Source: Hermodice carunculata (lineage: Eukaryota; Annelida; Polychaeta; Eunicida; Amphinomidae). From it: DNA of 64,000 nucleotides. How positions within the stretch are numbered: the first letter of the stretch is position 1; each line of letters starts with the position of its first letter. Location: positions 58,493,108 through 58,557,107 of the forward strand of contig OZ026628.1 in NCBI GenBank assembly GCA_964020975.1. Direction: 5' to 3'. The position numbers and the translations under genes were made by a program. The notes under the pieces are model-generated. The model did no database searches and was not told where the DNA came from. It saw nothing but the letters and a program-made list of their open reading frames with translations. Positions 48,730 to 59,933 of the stretch are shown here, one piece after another.

Positions 48730-50220
48730 ATGTCTTGCGTGAATATATCTTAGAAAGCAGATCTTATCTATAGAGATAAACCATGATATAATAGCCCTCT
48801 TCCTGAGCCAAATGTCATGCATGTCATTATAATATTTACTGAGTGGGGAAAACAATGGCACATTATGAATACGGATATGTGTTTATGTGGCCATGTTCTG
48901 TTTGTTTGTATCTGTTCAAGCTACCGGTACCTCATGTACTAAATATAATTTGCCCATAGTGGTCCATTGTTTGGTAGGGTTGACTTCCATTTGCTACATC
49001 AGCAGTGTATCTAAATTCGTACTGAACATTATTTACCGAACAGTATCAAGTACCTATGTAGAGACAATGGTTAGGCAGGTATACATCATTTCTATTTTTC
49101 ATTTTAAGTATACTATGAAGAAACACCGACCCTGAAGACTCCCTACGCTCCCCACTTGTGTAGCCTGGCGGTCATCTTGAGGTGTCACAACTTGACCCCC
49201 CCCCCCCTGCTGGGGTCATAGCATCAATTATTTTTTTGGAGAGAGGCCATTTCATACTCCCAAGGGGTTAACCTAAACACCTGGTATGGCCACCAACCTC
49301 TACACTTTCGGCCTCCCCATATGCCCACTTTGGCCAAATCCTTGCCAGACTCTATTTTAAATTTGCGTGACTAAATTAACGACCTGACAAAATTGTCACT
49401 GGTTTCAAAATGAAAAGGACAAAATTCATAACCATAATGGCAACATCAGTAGCATTACTTACAATAATGCGCAGACCAAACCTTTGATGTAATATATATA
49501 ATGTTAATACCAATAAGCACAGAAAATGTATATTGAAACGTAACGAGTAAATATGAAAGTATGAACAGTTTAAAGATCATAGATGTTTATAATTATATAC
49601 CTCCCTATAGTCAATGTTTATATTTTATTATCCATCTTATCTAAAATTTCTTAAAAATTACATCGCACCACCCATACATCACCTCACCAACCGTCGGTGC
49701 GTAGCATTTTGTTCTAGCGAGATCTTTAATTGAAACCATTAATGATTAGGATATCAGTTGCCATACATGGCTGCCACTTTTGGAAGTCAGTCAGATCTTT
49801 TTTTATATATATATATTTTCCTACACGGAGTTGGATAGGTTTATACACTTTTGCGACAACTTTAAGTAAATTTCTTGCATAGCAGGAGAGAACCTGTGAC
49901 ACAAACTCACACACGCAATACTTCAATGTAATGTCGAAGAAGCAAAATGTTTAAGCCATATGGGTTTTGGAATTGTCAAAAGCCGAGGCATGATCAAAGC
50001 CTTTCTTAGTGATATCTTCGTAACAAAACTGTCTGTCGTCAAGTTCTGAAAACATCGGCTGTAGAACGAAGATACTTTGAAGAAAACAGCGGACTTTGAT
50101 ACTTTTTGTTTTTTTCCATGGTTTACTTAGCTTTTCAAAAAGCAAAGAAGTTGCGCATTTCGATATGTAATGCATATGACATCCTTGCTCTTCCACAAGC
50201 AAAGAAGAAATGAAAACTGT
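48730..50220. other. Intergenic stretch with a C-run
   Basis: A C-run of about 13 bases lies at 49197, near CTACACTTTCGGCCTCCCC (49300), the inverted partner of 45891. No gene was recognised. Confidence 0.45.
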
Positions 50221-50463
50221 TTAGAAACCGCACCGTAACGTGGCGCCATTTTGCATAAACAAGTTGAATTTACACATATTTGGAGAGCCATATATACTGT
50301 GCAAGCGATAATGTAACATAAAATAAAAAATGGTGTCATTATCGTTATAATTATTAATATTATATTTTAAAATTTTATTTTGTACTCGAAGTGCACTGCA
50401 TACGTGATTATACATCTTAGAAAAAAATAAACATCTTTTCGTGTTAGGAAAAACAATCGATGA

Positions 50464-50609
50464 AAGTAAGAAAAACCTCGACCAAGAAGACAAACACGCG
50501 TAACGTCCAGCCAACGCTTCAAAAGGTCCCCTAGATTCATACATAACACGTGGCCCAAAGACATGATTCGGAGCTCTTCCACTGATGCTTGCACTTGAGC
50601 AGGCTCCAA
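50464..50609 (-). CDS. Possible first exon of an unknown gene
   Basis: This is a GC-richer patch than its surroundings. A frame begins MEPAQVQASVEELRIMSLGH and runs through MNLGDLLKRWLDVTRVCLLG, an amphipathic helical-looking stretch, to a candidate donor GGTCGAG|GTTTTT. An overlapping frame is also open, so frame choice is uncertain. I recognise no family and found no second exon. This is weak evidence for a gene. Confidence 0.2.
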
Positions 50610-50828
50610 TGTGCAGTCGCGTGTCTGATCTCAGAGGCACAAAGCTTTCGCATTGCTGCAGCGATGGCTTACAGTAAATCGTGAAAAGTTTGAATACAGT
50701 TTATTGAAGTCATAATTCCCGGGACATGCCCAAGTAAGTGTCTGCCACTATAGTATCGCTCCAGAAAACAGGTCAGAGTTTCCTGTCAGGGATCCGGAGT
50801 TAATTTATCACAAAATCTAACTAACGTT

Positions 50829-50928
50829 ATGTACGTATGTATGTATGTATGTATGTATGTATGTATGTATGTTTGTATGTATGTGTGTGTATGTATGTAT
50901 GTATGTATGTATTTATATATATATTTAC

Positions 50929-50969
<41 letters not shown>
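50829..50969. repeat. (TATG)n and (TG)n microsatellites
   Basis: A TATG array with one TTTG and one GTGTG change (50829-50913), a short TA stretch, then a TG array (50931-50969). Confidence 0.97.
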
Positions 50970-50971
<2 letters not shown>

Positions 50972-51229
50972 TGTTTTATTTCGGATCTCATGGAGTTCCA
51001 GTTGGAATATTCTTGGCTATCAATGACAGTAAAATGCATTCTTTTCTCTAATAATCCTTTAATTGGGAGCCATTAAGATATGCAGTCTACTTGACACAAC
51101 TGACGTAGCCTGAAAAAAAAAGGTAAAGGGAGCCATCATTAAGTAAACTTCAGAGCTGAAATAATTGCAAGACATTTGCCTCAAGAAATTTGGACCCACT
51201 AGATCACCAAGATGTACACCTTTATCAAC

Positions 51230-52060
51230 CCTATCCACTCTCTTTCCATTTAAATAGATAGTATAGCACCATTATCGTTATAAAAACAATATCCATTTTG
51301 TTTCCCGAGGGCTGAATATGACATAAAATTCACTGCAGTTTACAAGTAATAAATAAAAACCAGCAGGAGCCGTCAGCACTTGATCATGAGGACACGCTAA
51401 GGCGCCCACAAAGAGATTGCCAAGGTGACACCCTAGGCCATATTTCTGTAGCTTCTAGAGAAGCTCATCCATATAGATTTCAAAAAGAACATGTGAAAGA
51501 ACTCCACATTGCTTCACCCCTTTTAAAATGCTTTTGTGGTGCCTTTATTTTAGACTGCATTGACGTTCTGGTTGGTATAGATATTAAGTAGTAAACGAAT
51601 AACCACTAAGGAAACACCCCTGTAGACCAATTACTGAAATAGCGTATTCGAACCTGTCAAAGGCTTTTGTCGCATCGTGGAAGATAAAATTGACATTAGC
51701 ATCATTACAAGTATAGCAATTCACACACTCAAATAAAGTTCTCGATCATTGTGCAGTGAAATATTTAGCTTTGAAGCCCAACTGAAGACCGGGCGTACAT
51801 AATGAATCCTCATTCTGTTTGAACATTACCCAGTCAAAATGGTTGGCCATGACACCACTCGAATTCGACGCTAGTTGTAGGAATTCCTACAGGAGGCACG
51901 CTAGTGTCACAGGTCACCCTAATCCTTACCACTCTTGAATCGATACCATTCGTATTTAACTCCGGACACATTGCACTGATTAGACCATCTCGCGCAGAAA
52001 TAGCTATCAAATTGGTTAAATCACCTTTGCGCTTACCCATGTCATTTTCCCTGTACAGAC
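51230..52060 (-). mobile_element. LINE reverse-transcriptase fragment
   Basis: Minus-strand translations in several frames give HDATKAFDRFEYA, then GVKQCGVLSHVLFEIYMDELL, then GLGCHLGNLFVGALAYPHD and a CSEF segment. These match DASKAFDRV.Y, GVKQGGVLSPLLF..Y.DEL, GC.IG....ALAYADD and IC.EFA of non-LTR reverse transcriptases. The catalytic ADD reads PHD and frame changes separate the blocks, so it is inactive. The endonuclease half and the 3' end are not seen. Confidence 0.8.
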
Positions 52061-55000
52061 TGGAATAGTACAGTTACTTGAAATAATTAATCTGCAAAAA
52101 TATTGCCTATTTGCTCGAATCACTTTCACTATCCATCATGGAACTTCTAGTTTGGCTGCAATATTCTCACTAAAATGTTAGCTAACTTATTGCTATATGG
52201 TATTTAGAAGCATGCACAATTGATGACACAAACTCTACAGATTCTGAGGCAACACCGTGCAAGTTTTTATTCTGTTCTCATGGGGTGCTTGAAACCAATA
52301 TTTTGGCATTGAAATGTAGTCAACATTTGACCCCGTGTTCATAAAATCCACTCCTTTCAAACTGCAAACTTAATTGAAAGTGGAACTGGAACCAATACAC
52401 TTCCCTGTTCTTTATTTCTTGACAGATTCAGAAATTTCTAGAAGCAACAGCAAACATGCAAAAAAAGGTGCAAAAGGGGAATAAATACTGCCCGGTTAAA
52501 GTTCAATTTTTGAGTTTATTTTGGTTTGTTAAATATGGCGGTGGGTACAAAGAGAAGTTGCCTTCCTTGGCAGAACGAGCGCCCTGATACCAAGACGGTG
52601 AGCATGGTCTGTTTATCAGGCAAAAGCAGAGGAACACCTAAACATTTTCCTCCTTTCCTTTTCTTTCTTTCTTTCCTTCTTTCTTTCTTTCTTTCTTTTT
52701 TTGTTTCTTTATCTTTCGTCATTCATTATTTTCTATTTTAGAATTGATTGAAATAATGCCACAAGATACTGCTGATTTGCCGTTCCAGTTCGCGAGCTCT
52801 AATGATGGCTATCAATACGAGTGATAATGCGCCTGTCGGTTGATCTGCAATACGAGATGAAGTGAGAAAGTATTCTTAAACACGTGCAAGAATTCAAAGG
52901 TTCCTGTGCACATCAGATATATCTGACCGCAAAGCTGTCAGAAAGAAGCCCGTGGCCCACATTCTCATAGCAAAGTTTATATTTGTTGGCTGCCCTTTTC
53001 TGAATATCATATCCGTCCATAAAATTACTACTTGAAAAGCATTTTTAAACAATAAACATTTACGGACTAAAATAGAGGATATTGCCATATATGTTCGTTA
53101 TATATCTACATCGACCATGGCAATTTGCATGTGGGATGCAACGACAGTCAGCAAACTTTCCCAGGATAGAAAAACACTAAGTGTAATGAAACTCATATCT
53201 TGCATTTTTTGTTTATTATTCTTTGCCTGCAGAGTGGTTAACAAAATAAGGATAAAACTTGGAATGGAATATCAATCGCTCGTAGTTTTGTTGAGATGTC
53301 AAATAATCTGTAAGGCTTTGAATTATCATAATTTTCAAGATCTTGACTCCTCCGCATAAACTGTCCCGACTTCGTCCATCGGTTCAACATTAGAACCAAT
53401 TTGGAGTTTTAATTCATTGCACTCTCCAGGTAAATGCCGGACAAATATCTTTGAAACAACGGAACAAATGTGTCAATGTCAAAATGGAAGGAAGGAAAGA
53501 AGAAACTTTTTTAACAGGGCGATTGTGTTAGGTTCAAGATAGATATAACTGAAACTAAACGATAGTTTATTCTCGACGGCAGCCGAGTGTCTGAAACGAG
53601 ACAGTATACAAACACCTAAAATGAAAGGAGTTAAGGTGCTTCTTTTAAAGGCTTGAATTAAATCCTATATGTAAAAACGTCACAATATGCCGGGCTATGT
53701 GTTTTAGTATCTCCCTCTCAAAACAAGCGATTGTGTATAAAGTGCATGCAGGGTTTTGTTGAGTAGAACGTTAGTGCAGAACCGTGGGCGGATTTTTTTT
53801 TTCACTTTACTTTTAAGAAATGGCCAAACGTTGTAAAGAACTACAGCAAACTATGCCTCTGATATGCACCTGATGTGAATCTGAAAACGTGAATCGTGTG
53901 GGACATAAAATAAATAAAATTTGGATATACTTTTATGGACATGAAACAATGTCCTGAAGCACAATTAAAACTTTTCTTGAAATGCTTAGTATTGCATACT
54001 GAAAATAAAATTGACTCACTCATTCATTCATTTATTTAGATTGGTCTCATTCCAGTTGCCAGGATCAGGTAGGCCGATTGATGGTTGACCTCAGAAGGGT
54101 TGGTGAGGTTTTTCACTTGTTAAACTTGTGTAAATTTCTCTGATGGCAAGTAAGACCTACCTGATAAATCAACACTCTCAAAGGTTTGACGTCACTAGCT
54201 GAAAACAAAATTCAGTGTTATGACTTCTGGTTTGAGAAAATCTTAGATCCCAAACTCTTCAGGATGTAATATTCTTTTAGCAATTAAACTAATGCTTAGT
54301 TGGGAAAAACATCTATGGGGGCACGAAATTACAGTCCTGGCACATCTTACTTGATATTTTATGTAGGTTCACGCGGCGGGTCACCCTCGCAATAAAACTG
54401 ATGCAGTCTGTGCGAAAAACAGTGTATAAATGTAAACGTTTGACTATATTTTTATATCACTGTGTTGCTTTCTATTGCTTGGGGGATAGTTTTGGTTCAT
54501 GTATAACTTATTTTTATTTCACTTTCTCGTTTTCCCATAAGTAGAGGTTTTATTGCAACAGTTGGCACAAGGTTTTGAAAAATAGAGCTACAGGCATAAA
54601 TAAGTTGATGCTACTTCTTTATATGGAATTACAAATATTGTGTGAGCGGCAATACAAGTTAATACCTGCAACGTTCTTGAATATTCTGACCAAAAGAGTA
54701 TCCCTAAGCAGGCCGTAGTCACAATATTCGCGTGTCTTCGTAACAAAATTTTGGACTTTTTCCGCGGACTGGCCAAATATTATTTATGTTTACGTATAGA
54801 TATAAATTGATTGAGAAGATGTACTTGTAGGCAGGCTAGCATACATCATACATACCTATACAGAAGTTAACATATTAATTTAAAAATACACATATGTACA
54901 TAGATGAATACTTGAATTCTGTACTTGTAGACATACATAATATATATATATATATACGTTTTATTGTTTATTTTTCATTGAAATCTTCACACAGATTAGC

Positions 55001-55599
55001 CTGTGTGGCAGTGAAATGACCCTGTTTAATTCATTTGGACTGTATATAATGCCCCCAACTTATTTCCACTTCAGTTATACACCAACAGGTGGTTAAACTA
55101 AGACTGGCTATCCAGATAGCAATGGTACATAACAGTTCACGGGTATGTCACATTAATTGTATCCGAACTAGTACTAAACAAATTTAGTAATTATGTTTGG
55201 TTTCGACAGGTATTCTTTATTCATATTGGAGCTCCGCTTTTATAAGCAAAGCTCAACTTATTTACAATGCATATAGCTAATTCCTCATTTGACACGTTCA
55301 ACTTTATTTATTATAATGTGGGTTGTCTTTGCTGAATATTTAGGTTAGACAAGCCCCGCCATTCACAGAGTCATGCATGGCTACAGGCTTCGAAATATGT
55401 TCTGAGATATTTTGGATAATGCAGTTAAGGTCAAAATTCTACCGAGGAACGTGTGCAATGTGTACAATAGTACCTCCATGTGTATATAAATTAGACAGTG
55501 ACAGATAAGCTTAAGGAGAGTATAGATCTTGGACTGCGGAATAGGGTAACGACGACTAGGAAGTGGTTCTGGACAAAAAGATTTAAGTATAATACTGCA
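52061..55599. other. Intergenic stretch, low-complexity tracts only
   Basis: A CTTT tract lies at 52655-52710. A small inverted pair, ATCAGGTAGG (54064) and CCTACCTGAT (to 54168), brackets about 105 bases and may be a miniature element. Open frames such as 53117-53359 have no motif. Confidence 0.45.
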
Positions 55600-56110
55600 C
55601 TATGGTAATGCTTTTCTGCTGTGTGATTTATACTTCCTGACTAAGGATAACATTTGGATATACATAATCGCACACTGTTCACAGGTATCTTTCTCTCATC
55701 AAGTTCTTAAGATAACATTTTTGGGTAAATTTATAATCAGAAACTTTATACTGGTGGGGCTTCCCTCCGGTGAGTTATTACGTGCTTCTTTGGATTATAC
55801 CGTTTACACTACATTAATAAATACCACCGGTACAATGATTTAGCGTCTCTCCATTGTGAATGATTATATGGTTCTTGAAGTTACCAATTTCAGTGCAATT
55901 ATAATCTCACACTGTTTAGCGGTATGATTTTTTTTCAGTGTGAGTCATTATATGTCTCTTGATATTACACTTTTGATTAAATGTATAACATTGCTCTATA
56001 ATCTGGTATGGTTTCGCAGTTGTACGAATTATCTTATACTTCTTGGGGTAACCTCTTGTTTTGCATCTATCATGTCTTTAACAGCATGTTATTTCACGAA
56101 ATTGTTTATA
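55600..56110 (-). pseudogene. Decayed C2H2 zinc-finger array
   Basis: Minus-strand translations repeat the finger pattern. Visible pieces are IIRTTAKPYQIIEQCYTFNQ, CNIKRHIMTHTEKKSYR, then DYNCTEIGNFKNHIIIHNGE, then DYKFTQKCYLKNLM and CDYVYPN. The linker remnants (RTTAKPYQ for RTHTGEKPYQ, HTEKKSY, HNGETL) and the F..K..L/I..H...H spacing identify tandem C2H2 fingers of about 28 residues. Some cysteines are missing, stops and small indels separate fingers, and no long frame spans them. It is most likely a dead zinc-finger gene or a retroposed fragment. Four or five finger remnants can be counted, and one more may lie near 56150. Confidence 0.65.
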
Positions 56111-56229
56111 GATTTCATTATTGCCTGTGCATTGGTTGCTACATGGTGCACGAGTAGAATTTGTCTTGCCTTTACGAGTAGCACGCTTATAATTTTTTCT
56201 TTGTGCGAACACAGAGATTTTTGGGGGGT

Positions 56230-56402
56230 CAGTGGAAGCTCGTTAATCCAAACACCTTTGTACCCCAGTGAACTGTTCAGATTAATGAAGCATCTTGATT
56301 GCTGAATCACTATTACTTGAAATGAACAATTCTGTTCCAGGAGAAGTGTTCAGATTAATGAGACATACGGATTAATGAGGTCTGTATAAATGAGGTTCCA
56401 CT
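56230..56402. mobile_element. Small pogo/Tc1-mariner-type MITE
   Basis: CAGTGGAAGCTCGTTAATCC at the left end is mirrored at the right by ATGAGGTTCCACT, giving an imperfect inverted pair of the CAGTGGAACCTC type known from pogo-like elements. Inside, CAGATTAATGA occurs twice and GGATTAATGAGG once, as subterminal repeats. A target duplication is not clear. The element is about 170 bp. Confidence 0.55.
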
Positions 56403-56800
56403 CTATATTTGTTTGTTTCTTCTTTTCCGGTGCTACATCTTGTCCGCTGCTTTTCTCAGAGACTGCTAAGGCAAGAAATTCAAACTGTTGCATAGCCATG
56501 GCTCAATAATTGAAGTCTGTCCTCTGAGTAACTGAATATGTTAAAAGTTATACAATTAACAGGTAATGTAAATTCTAATAAATTTCTTCTATATCTTCAA
56601 ATCTATTCTACATAGAGGTGCCCTTTCCCGTTTGATATACAGGTTTTTGTCATGGGGAACTCCTATGGCACGCTAATAAAAAAATTAGCATCCTTCCTAT
56701 GAACGCTGTATTGAAACTATTTGCCGCTGTTAGTGTAATTATACTTATTGTTATAATAACCTTCTGTCTGATCTTATCGACGCTATTTCAAAACACTCCT
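56403..56800. other. Intergenic stretch, nothing recognised
   Basis: AT-rich, no motif seen. Confidence 0.4.
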
Positions 56801-57190
56801 TGACCTGTAGCTTTGATCCTAATGTCCATAATCATCTACCTCTTTTATCTTACTGACCTTCTCGTACCCATCTGGAACTTAACTTTCAGCCATCCACTTC
56901 TCTCCCTTCCTATGCATCTGACCCAGAATGATGACCTTACTGTTTTTCTCACTGTTTCCCAGACCCTATTTCTCCTCATAGTTGCGTACTGTTCTGCGTA
57001 GATTTTAAAATTCATCTTTCGTGCTACCATAAGAACATATTTTATCTGGAAAAGACAACCCTGGTATCTTCTCATCTCCTACCTTAACACCTCTTCCACT
57101 CATTAGCAACTGTTCACAAAAGTCACGTAGATATAATGCAAACAAAAATAGGGGATAAAACGCTACCTCGGGTATGTCACTGTGTAGCTT
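56800..57190 (-). mobile_element. LINE reverse-transcriptase fragment (second family)
   Basis: Minus-strand blocks: EVAFYPLFLFALYLRDFCEQL with GRGVKVGDEKIPGLSF, then LRRTVRNYEEK, SKVIILGQMHRKGEK and WLKVKFQMG, then VDDYG. These follow the order LSPLLFALYINDL, GLLFADD, W.L..N..KSK and LGV of non-LTR reverse transcriptases. Several frame changes make it inactive. Only about 130 residues' worth survives. Confidence 0.75.
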
Positions 57191-57286
57191 TCTATTGGTA
57201 GGGGAATAGTTTTGTTTTATGTGTGACGCATTTTTACACTTATTTTAATCCAATACACAGCTCTGCTTCTTCTCTTATGATCTCCT

Positions 57287-57567
57287 TCAGACTCACAGTA
57301 CATTTTACATTCACATACAAAGCTCTCACCACTTCTAAAAACCTGCCCTACGCTTTCCGTCAGACTCACCGTACATTTTACGTTCACACATAAAGCACTC
57401 AACACTTCTAAAAACCTGCCCTATGCTTTCCGTCAGACTCACCGTACATTTCACGTTCACACATAAAGCTCTCACCACTTCTAAAAACCTGCCCTACGCT
57501 TTCCGTCACTCACCATACATTTTACGTTCACACATAAAGCTCTCAACACTTCTAAAAACCTGCCCCA
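57287..57567. repeat. 73-bp tandem repeat, four copies
   Basis: Unit ACTCACCGTACATTTTACGT..CACATAAAGC..CTTCTAAAAACCTGCCC, copies starting at about 57289, 57362, 57435 and 57507, the last lacking a few bases. Few differences exist between copies. It adjoins the LINE fragment and may have been copied from its flank. Confidence 0.93.
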
Positions 57568-58465
57568 AAGGTTTAAAAAAGAGGTAAGTGATTCTGTTGC
57601 TGCGACTCAAGTAAGAATTCATTATAAGATAATGTACGGCAGCTCGCTAATGGTCACTACTCTGGGCGTGATTAAGGCGTAAGAGTATTATAAAATATGA
57701 TGGGGAGCCTTGTTAATCCATATCAAGAGTCATGTAAATAAATGCCGTAACTTATAAGATGTATATCAGAACTAGGGAGGCGGATTGAGACAAGCACGTC
57801 CCTGTCAGAACCAAAACCTTTTAAATATAAATGTAATTTATTTTTTTTAATATTGTTACTTATCATGATGTTTTGACTTATATGCACATTTTATATACAT
57901 AAATGTATAAATTATATATTCTGCATATATATTTATATTTAATTTGTATTGCTCTGAGCAGCACAATGATAATATCACAGAAAAAAAAACATTTTATATA
58001 GATTCCACTGCCGACCATTCTCGTAGTTTGATTGCACACGCCATTTCCACAAACCTGGGTTGAAAAACTGTTAACGTCACATGAAGACAACTGGCTTCCA
58101 ATTCAGCTCTGGTGCCCGTACAGGTACAGAACAGAACAGCTGCACATTTCGTTTTTTTTTTTCCTAGGAGTACTAGTTTTATGCAACGGGCTCTTATATA
58201 TGATTCCATGGTGAGAGAACGACGAATTGTATTCAAATCATACTCTGCTAATCAGATGTCAAGGCGAAAATGTATTTTTATTTAAGAAAGACGTCACATT
58301 TTGTAATTTTTTGTATGTGCAAGCATTGATATAATGTTAAAATCAAAGAAAAATGAGAACAGGGTAAAAACGGAAATTAAGCAAAACGAAAGTAAGGGGT
58401 GGGGTGGGGTAATATATTTTCATCATAATCCAATTAAATGGAATATAAAGCAATTTTTCTTTCAC

Positions 58466-58468
<3 letters not shown>
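57568..58468. other. Intergenic stretch, nothing recognised
   Basis: Short unrelated frames only. Confidence 0.4.

Positions 58469-58550
<82 letters not shown>
58469..58550. repeat. (TA)n microsatellite
   Basis: Perfect TA array of about 80 bases. Confidence 0.97.
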
Positions 58551-58553
<3 letters not shown>

Positions 58554-59039
58554 GTGATCTTTTGGGATGTTCTTGGTGCATAAAGCAAGCATATAGTACA
58601 AAAAATATGGAAACGTCACACATTTTATGTCTTGATGTGGGTAATGCTCGCAGTGTTCTTGCTAAATGTTTGTGATTAGTTTGAATTATTGCACATTTAT
58701 ACAACTACAGCCAGAAGTTTTATCATGTATTTACTTCACTCAGTGCATCCTTCATATTAAAGGCCAGTTTTGGGTTCTCTTGGTCAAATTTTGTGGGATC
58801 TTTGAGGCAAAGCTCCATTTTTGAAAAATCATGGAAACTTAATTGCCATTTTTTGGCATTCGTGGCAATAAATAGTCCTCTAACCAAAATAAACAACCAC
58901 AAACATCTATTCCTGATATAAAATAGGTTAATATTCCATAAAAAGTCAGGCTATGCCTGGTTCTACCGTAGGGAGGCGTATCTACTTAACTAAGCCTCTT
59001 TTGGGTGTTTGCCGGTACACTAATTTGCAGGTGTTACAA

Positions 59040-59330
59040 ACCAATACACGCACATTGAAATTTTTGGTCTATCTGCTGTAGTTTGGAGGATATGGAGCTT
59101 TTAAAATTTTAGTTGCCCTAATTTGCAGAATTCTGAACATCTTGACAATTCCAAACAATTTGCACAATTTCACTGGTAGGTTAGTCACCTTGCCAAGTGT
59201 GGTGGTTTTCGGAATAATAAGATCCGAGAAAAGCTCAGGACAATGATGGGTCGTAAAGTGGAAAGAAAAAAAAATCTTCGAATAACGAATTATCTGGGTC
59301 CGCACCCAGACATGGTAAAACGCAAGATTA
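59040..59330 (-). repeat. Interspersed repeat, inverted copy of 63203-63480
   Basis: Shared phrases in opposite orientation: ATATGGAGCTTTTAAAATTTTA, CACTGGTAGGTTAGTCACCTTGCCAAGT, GTGGTTTTCGG, and a TCTGGGT..GCACCCAGAC mini-palindrome at the end. The two copies differ at many positions. Confidence 0.75.
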
Positions 59331-59490
59331 AGGTTTGTTCGGCAGTGACAAACACAACTTATCCCATTTTACCCAAAATTCAGATTTTAAATTAACCTGT
59401 GTGCTTCAGTTTACATTTTCTGTAACCTGACAGAATGAAATTCTGTTTCTAACAATTTTATAATGTGATACAGTGGCCAGGTTCACATAA

Positions 59491-59498
59491 TTATATAG
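59491..59498 (+). promoter_or_regulatory. TATA-like box before the SLC49-like gene
   Basis: TTATATAG lies 139 bases before the proposed start codon, placing a transcription start near 59520-59525, inside or next to the CACGTG palindrome. Single-motif evidence only. Confidence 0.3.
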
Positions 59499-59518
59499 AC
59501 AGGCGTCTGCAACAAGCG

Positions 59519-59532
59519 TGGTCACGTGACCA
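59519..59532. promoter_or_regulatory. CLEAR-type E-box palindrome TGGTCACGTGACCA
   Basis: A 14-base perfect palindrome with GTCACGTGAC at its core (59521-59530). That core is the consensus of the CLEAR element bound by TFEB/TFE3/MITF factors in promoters of lysosomal genes. It sits about 100 bases before the ATG of an SLC49A4-like gene, whose mammalian relative is a lysosomal membrane transporter. Other CACGTG binders (USF, MYC/MAX type) could also use it. Confidence 0.6.
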
Positions 59533-59629
59533 CAGCTGATATTATTGAAGGCCTTGCGTCAGGCATTACATAGACTAGATGTTTCCGGGAGTGTGTGTGC
59601 CGGAAGGAGCTGCCTGAGCCCGAAGCACG

Positions 59630-59933
59630 ATGGACGCAGAGCTTACACCAGTATCACCCAAGACCCAAGGAACGACCGATTACGGTCTTTTGGCTTTATC
59701 TATGACAGAAACCGAACCACCAAAATTATATAAAAGACGCTTTTGGGTGCTGTTTCTCTATTCTGCCCTCACAACTAACACAGCGTGCTTATTTAACACT
59801 TGGGAACCCATATCACAGTCTGTTATGGACTCTTTAGGGTGGTCAAGTACGGACATAAGTCTAATGCCAAATTTTATGAACATGGCAAACATTGTTGCTC
59901 TATTTCCGTCATGCTACATCTTGCAGACATATG
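59630..59933 (+). CDS. SLC49A4: SLC49-family transporter, first coding exon (closest to SLC49A4/DIRC2)
   Basis: A major facilitator superfamily membrane protein. The SLC49A4 relative in mammals is a lysosomal transporter. The start ATG (CACGATGGAC) is the first in this frame after the upstream stop. A cytosolic head of about 38 residues includes TTDYGLLALS, then YKRRFWVLFLYSALTTN begins transmembrane helix 1. It is followed by LFNTWEPISQSVMDSLGWSS, then TDISLMPNFMNM leading into helix 2. This matches SLC49A4 (YGRRW.VLLLFSLL, WNTWGPI.NS....GFSS.DIALL...G). The exon ends CAG-ACA-TAT-G before GTAAGTG, in phase 1, at the point where relatives read LLDKRG. DYGLL fits a DXXLL sorting signal, though this is a short motif. 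The frame stays open beyond the donor to 60226 by chance. Confidence 0.82.

Noticed and set aside
50221-50640. Resemblance of GPFEALAGRYA to the GPY..FAGRDA of cytochrome-b5-like progesterone-receptor proteins
   Set aside because: Only a few residues match and the surrounding family residues are absent. An overlapping frame is equally open.
50827-51076. Cys/Tyr/Val/Met repeat frames
   Set aside because: They are translations of TATG and TG arrays.
53117-53359. Plus-strand 80-codon frame with a hydrophobic stretch
   Set aside because: A single short hydrophobic run in AT-rich DNA, no family match and no splice context.
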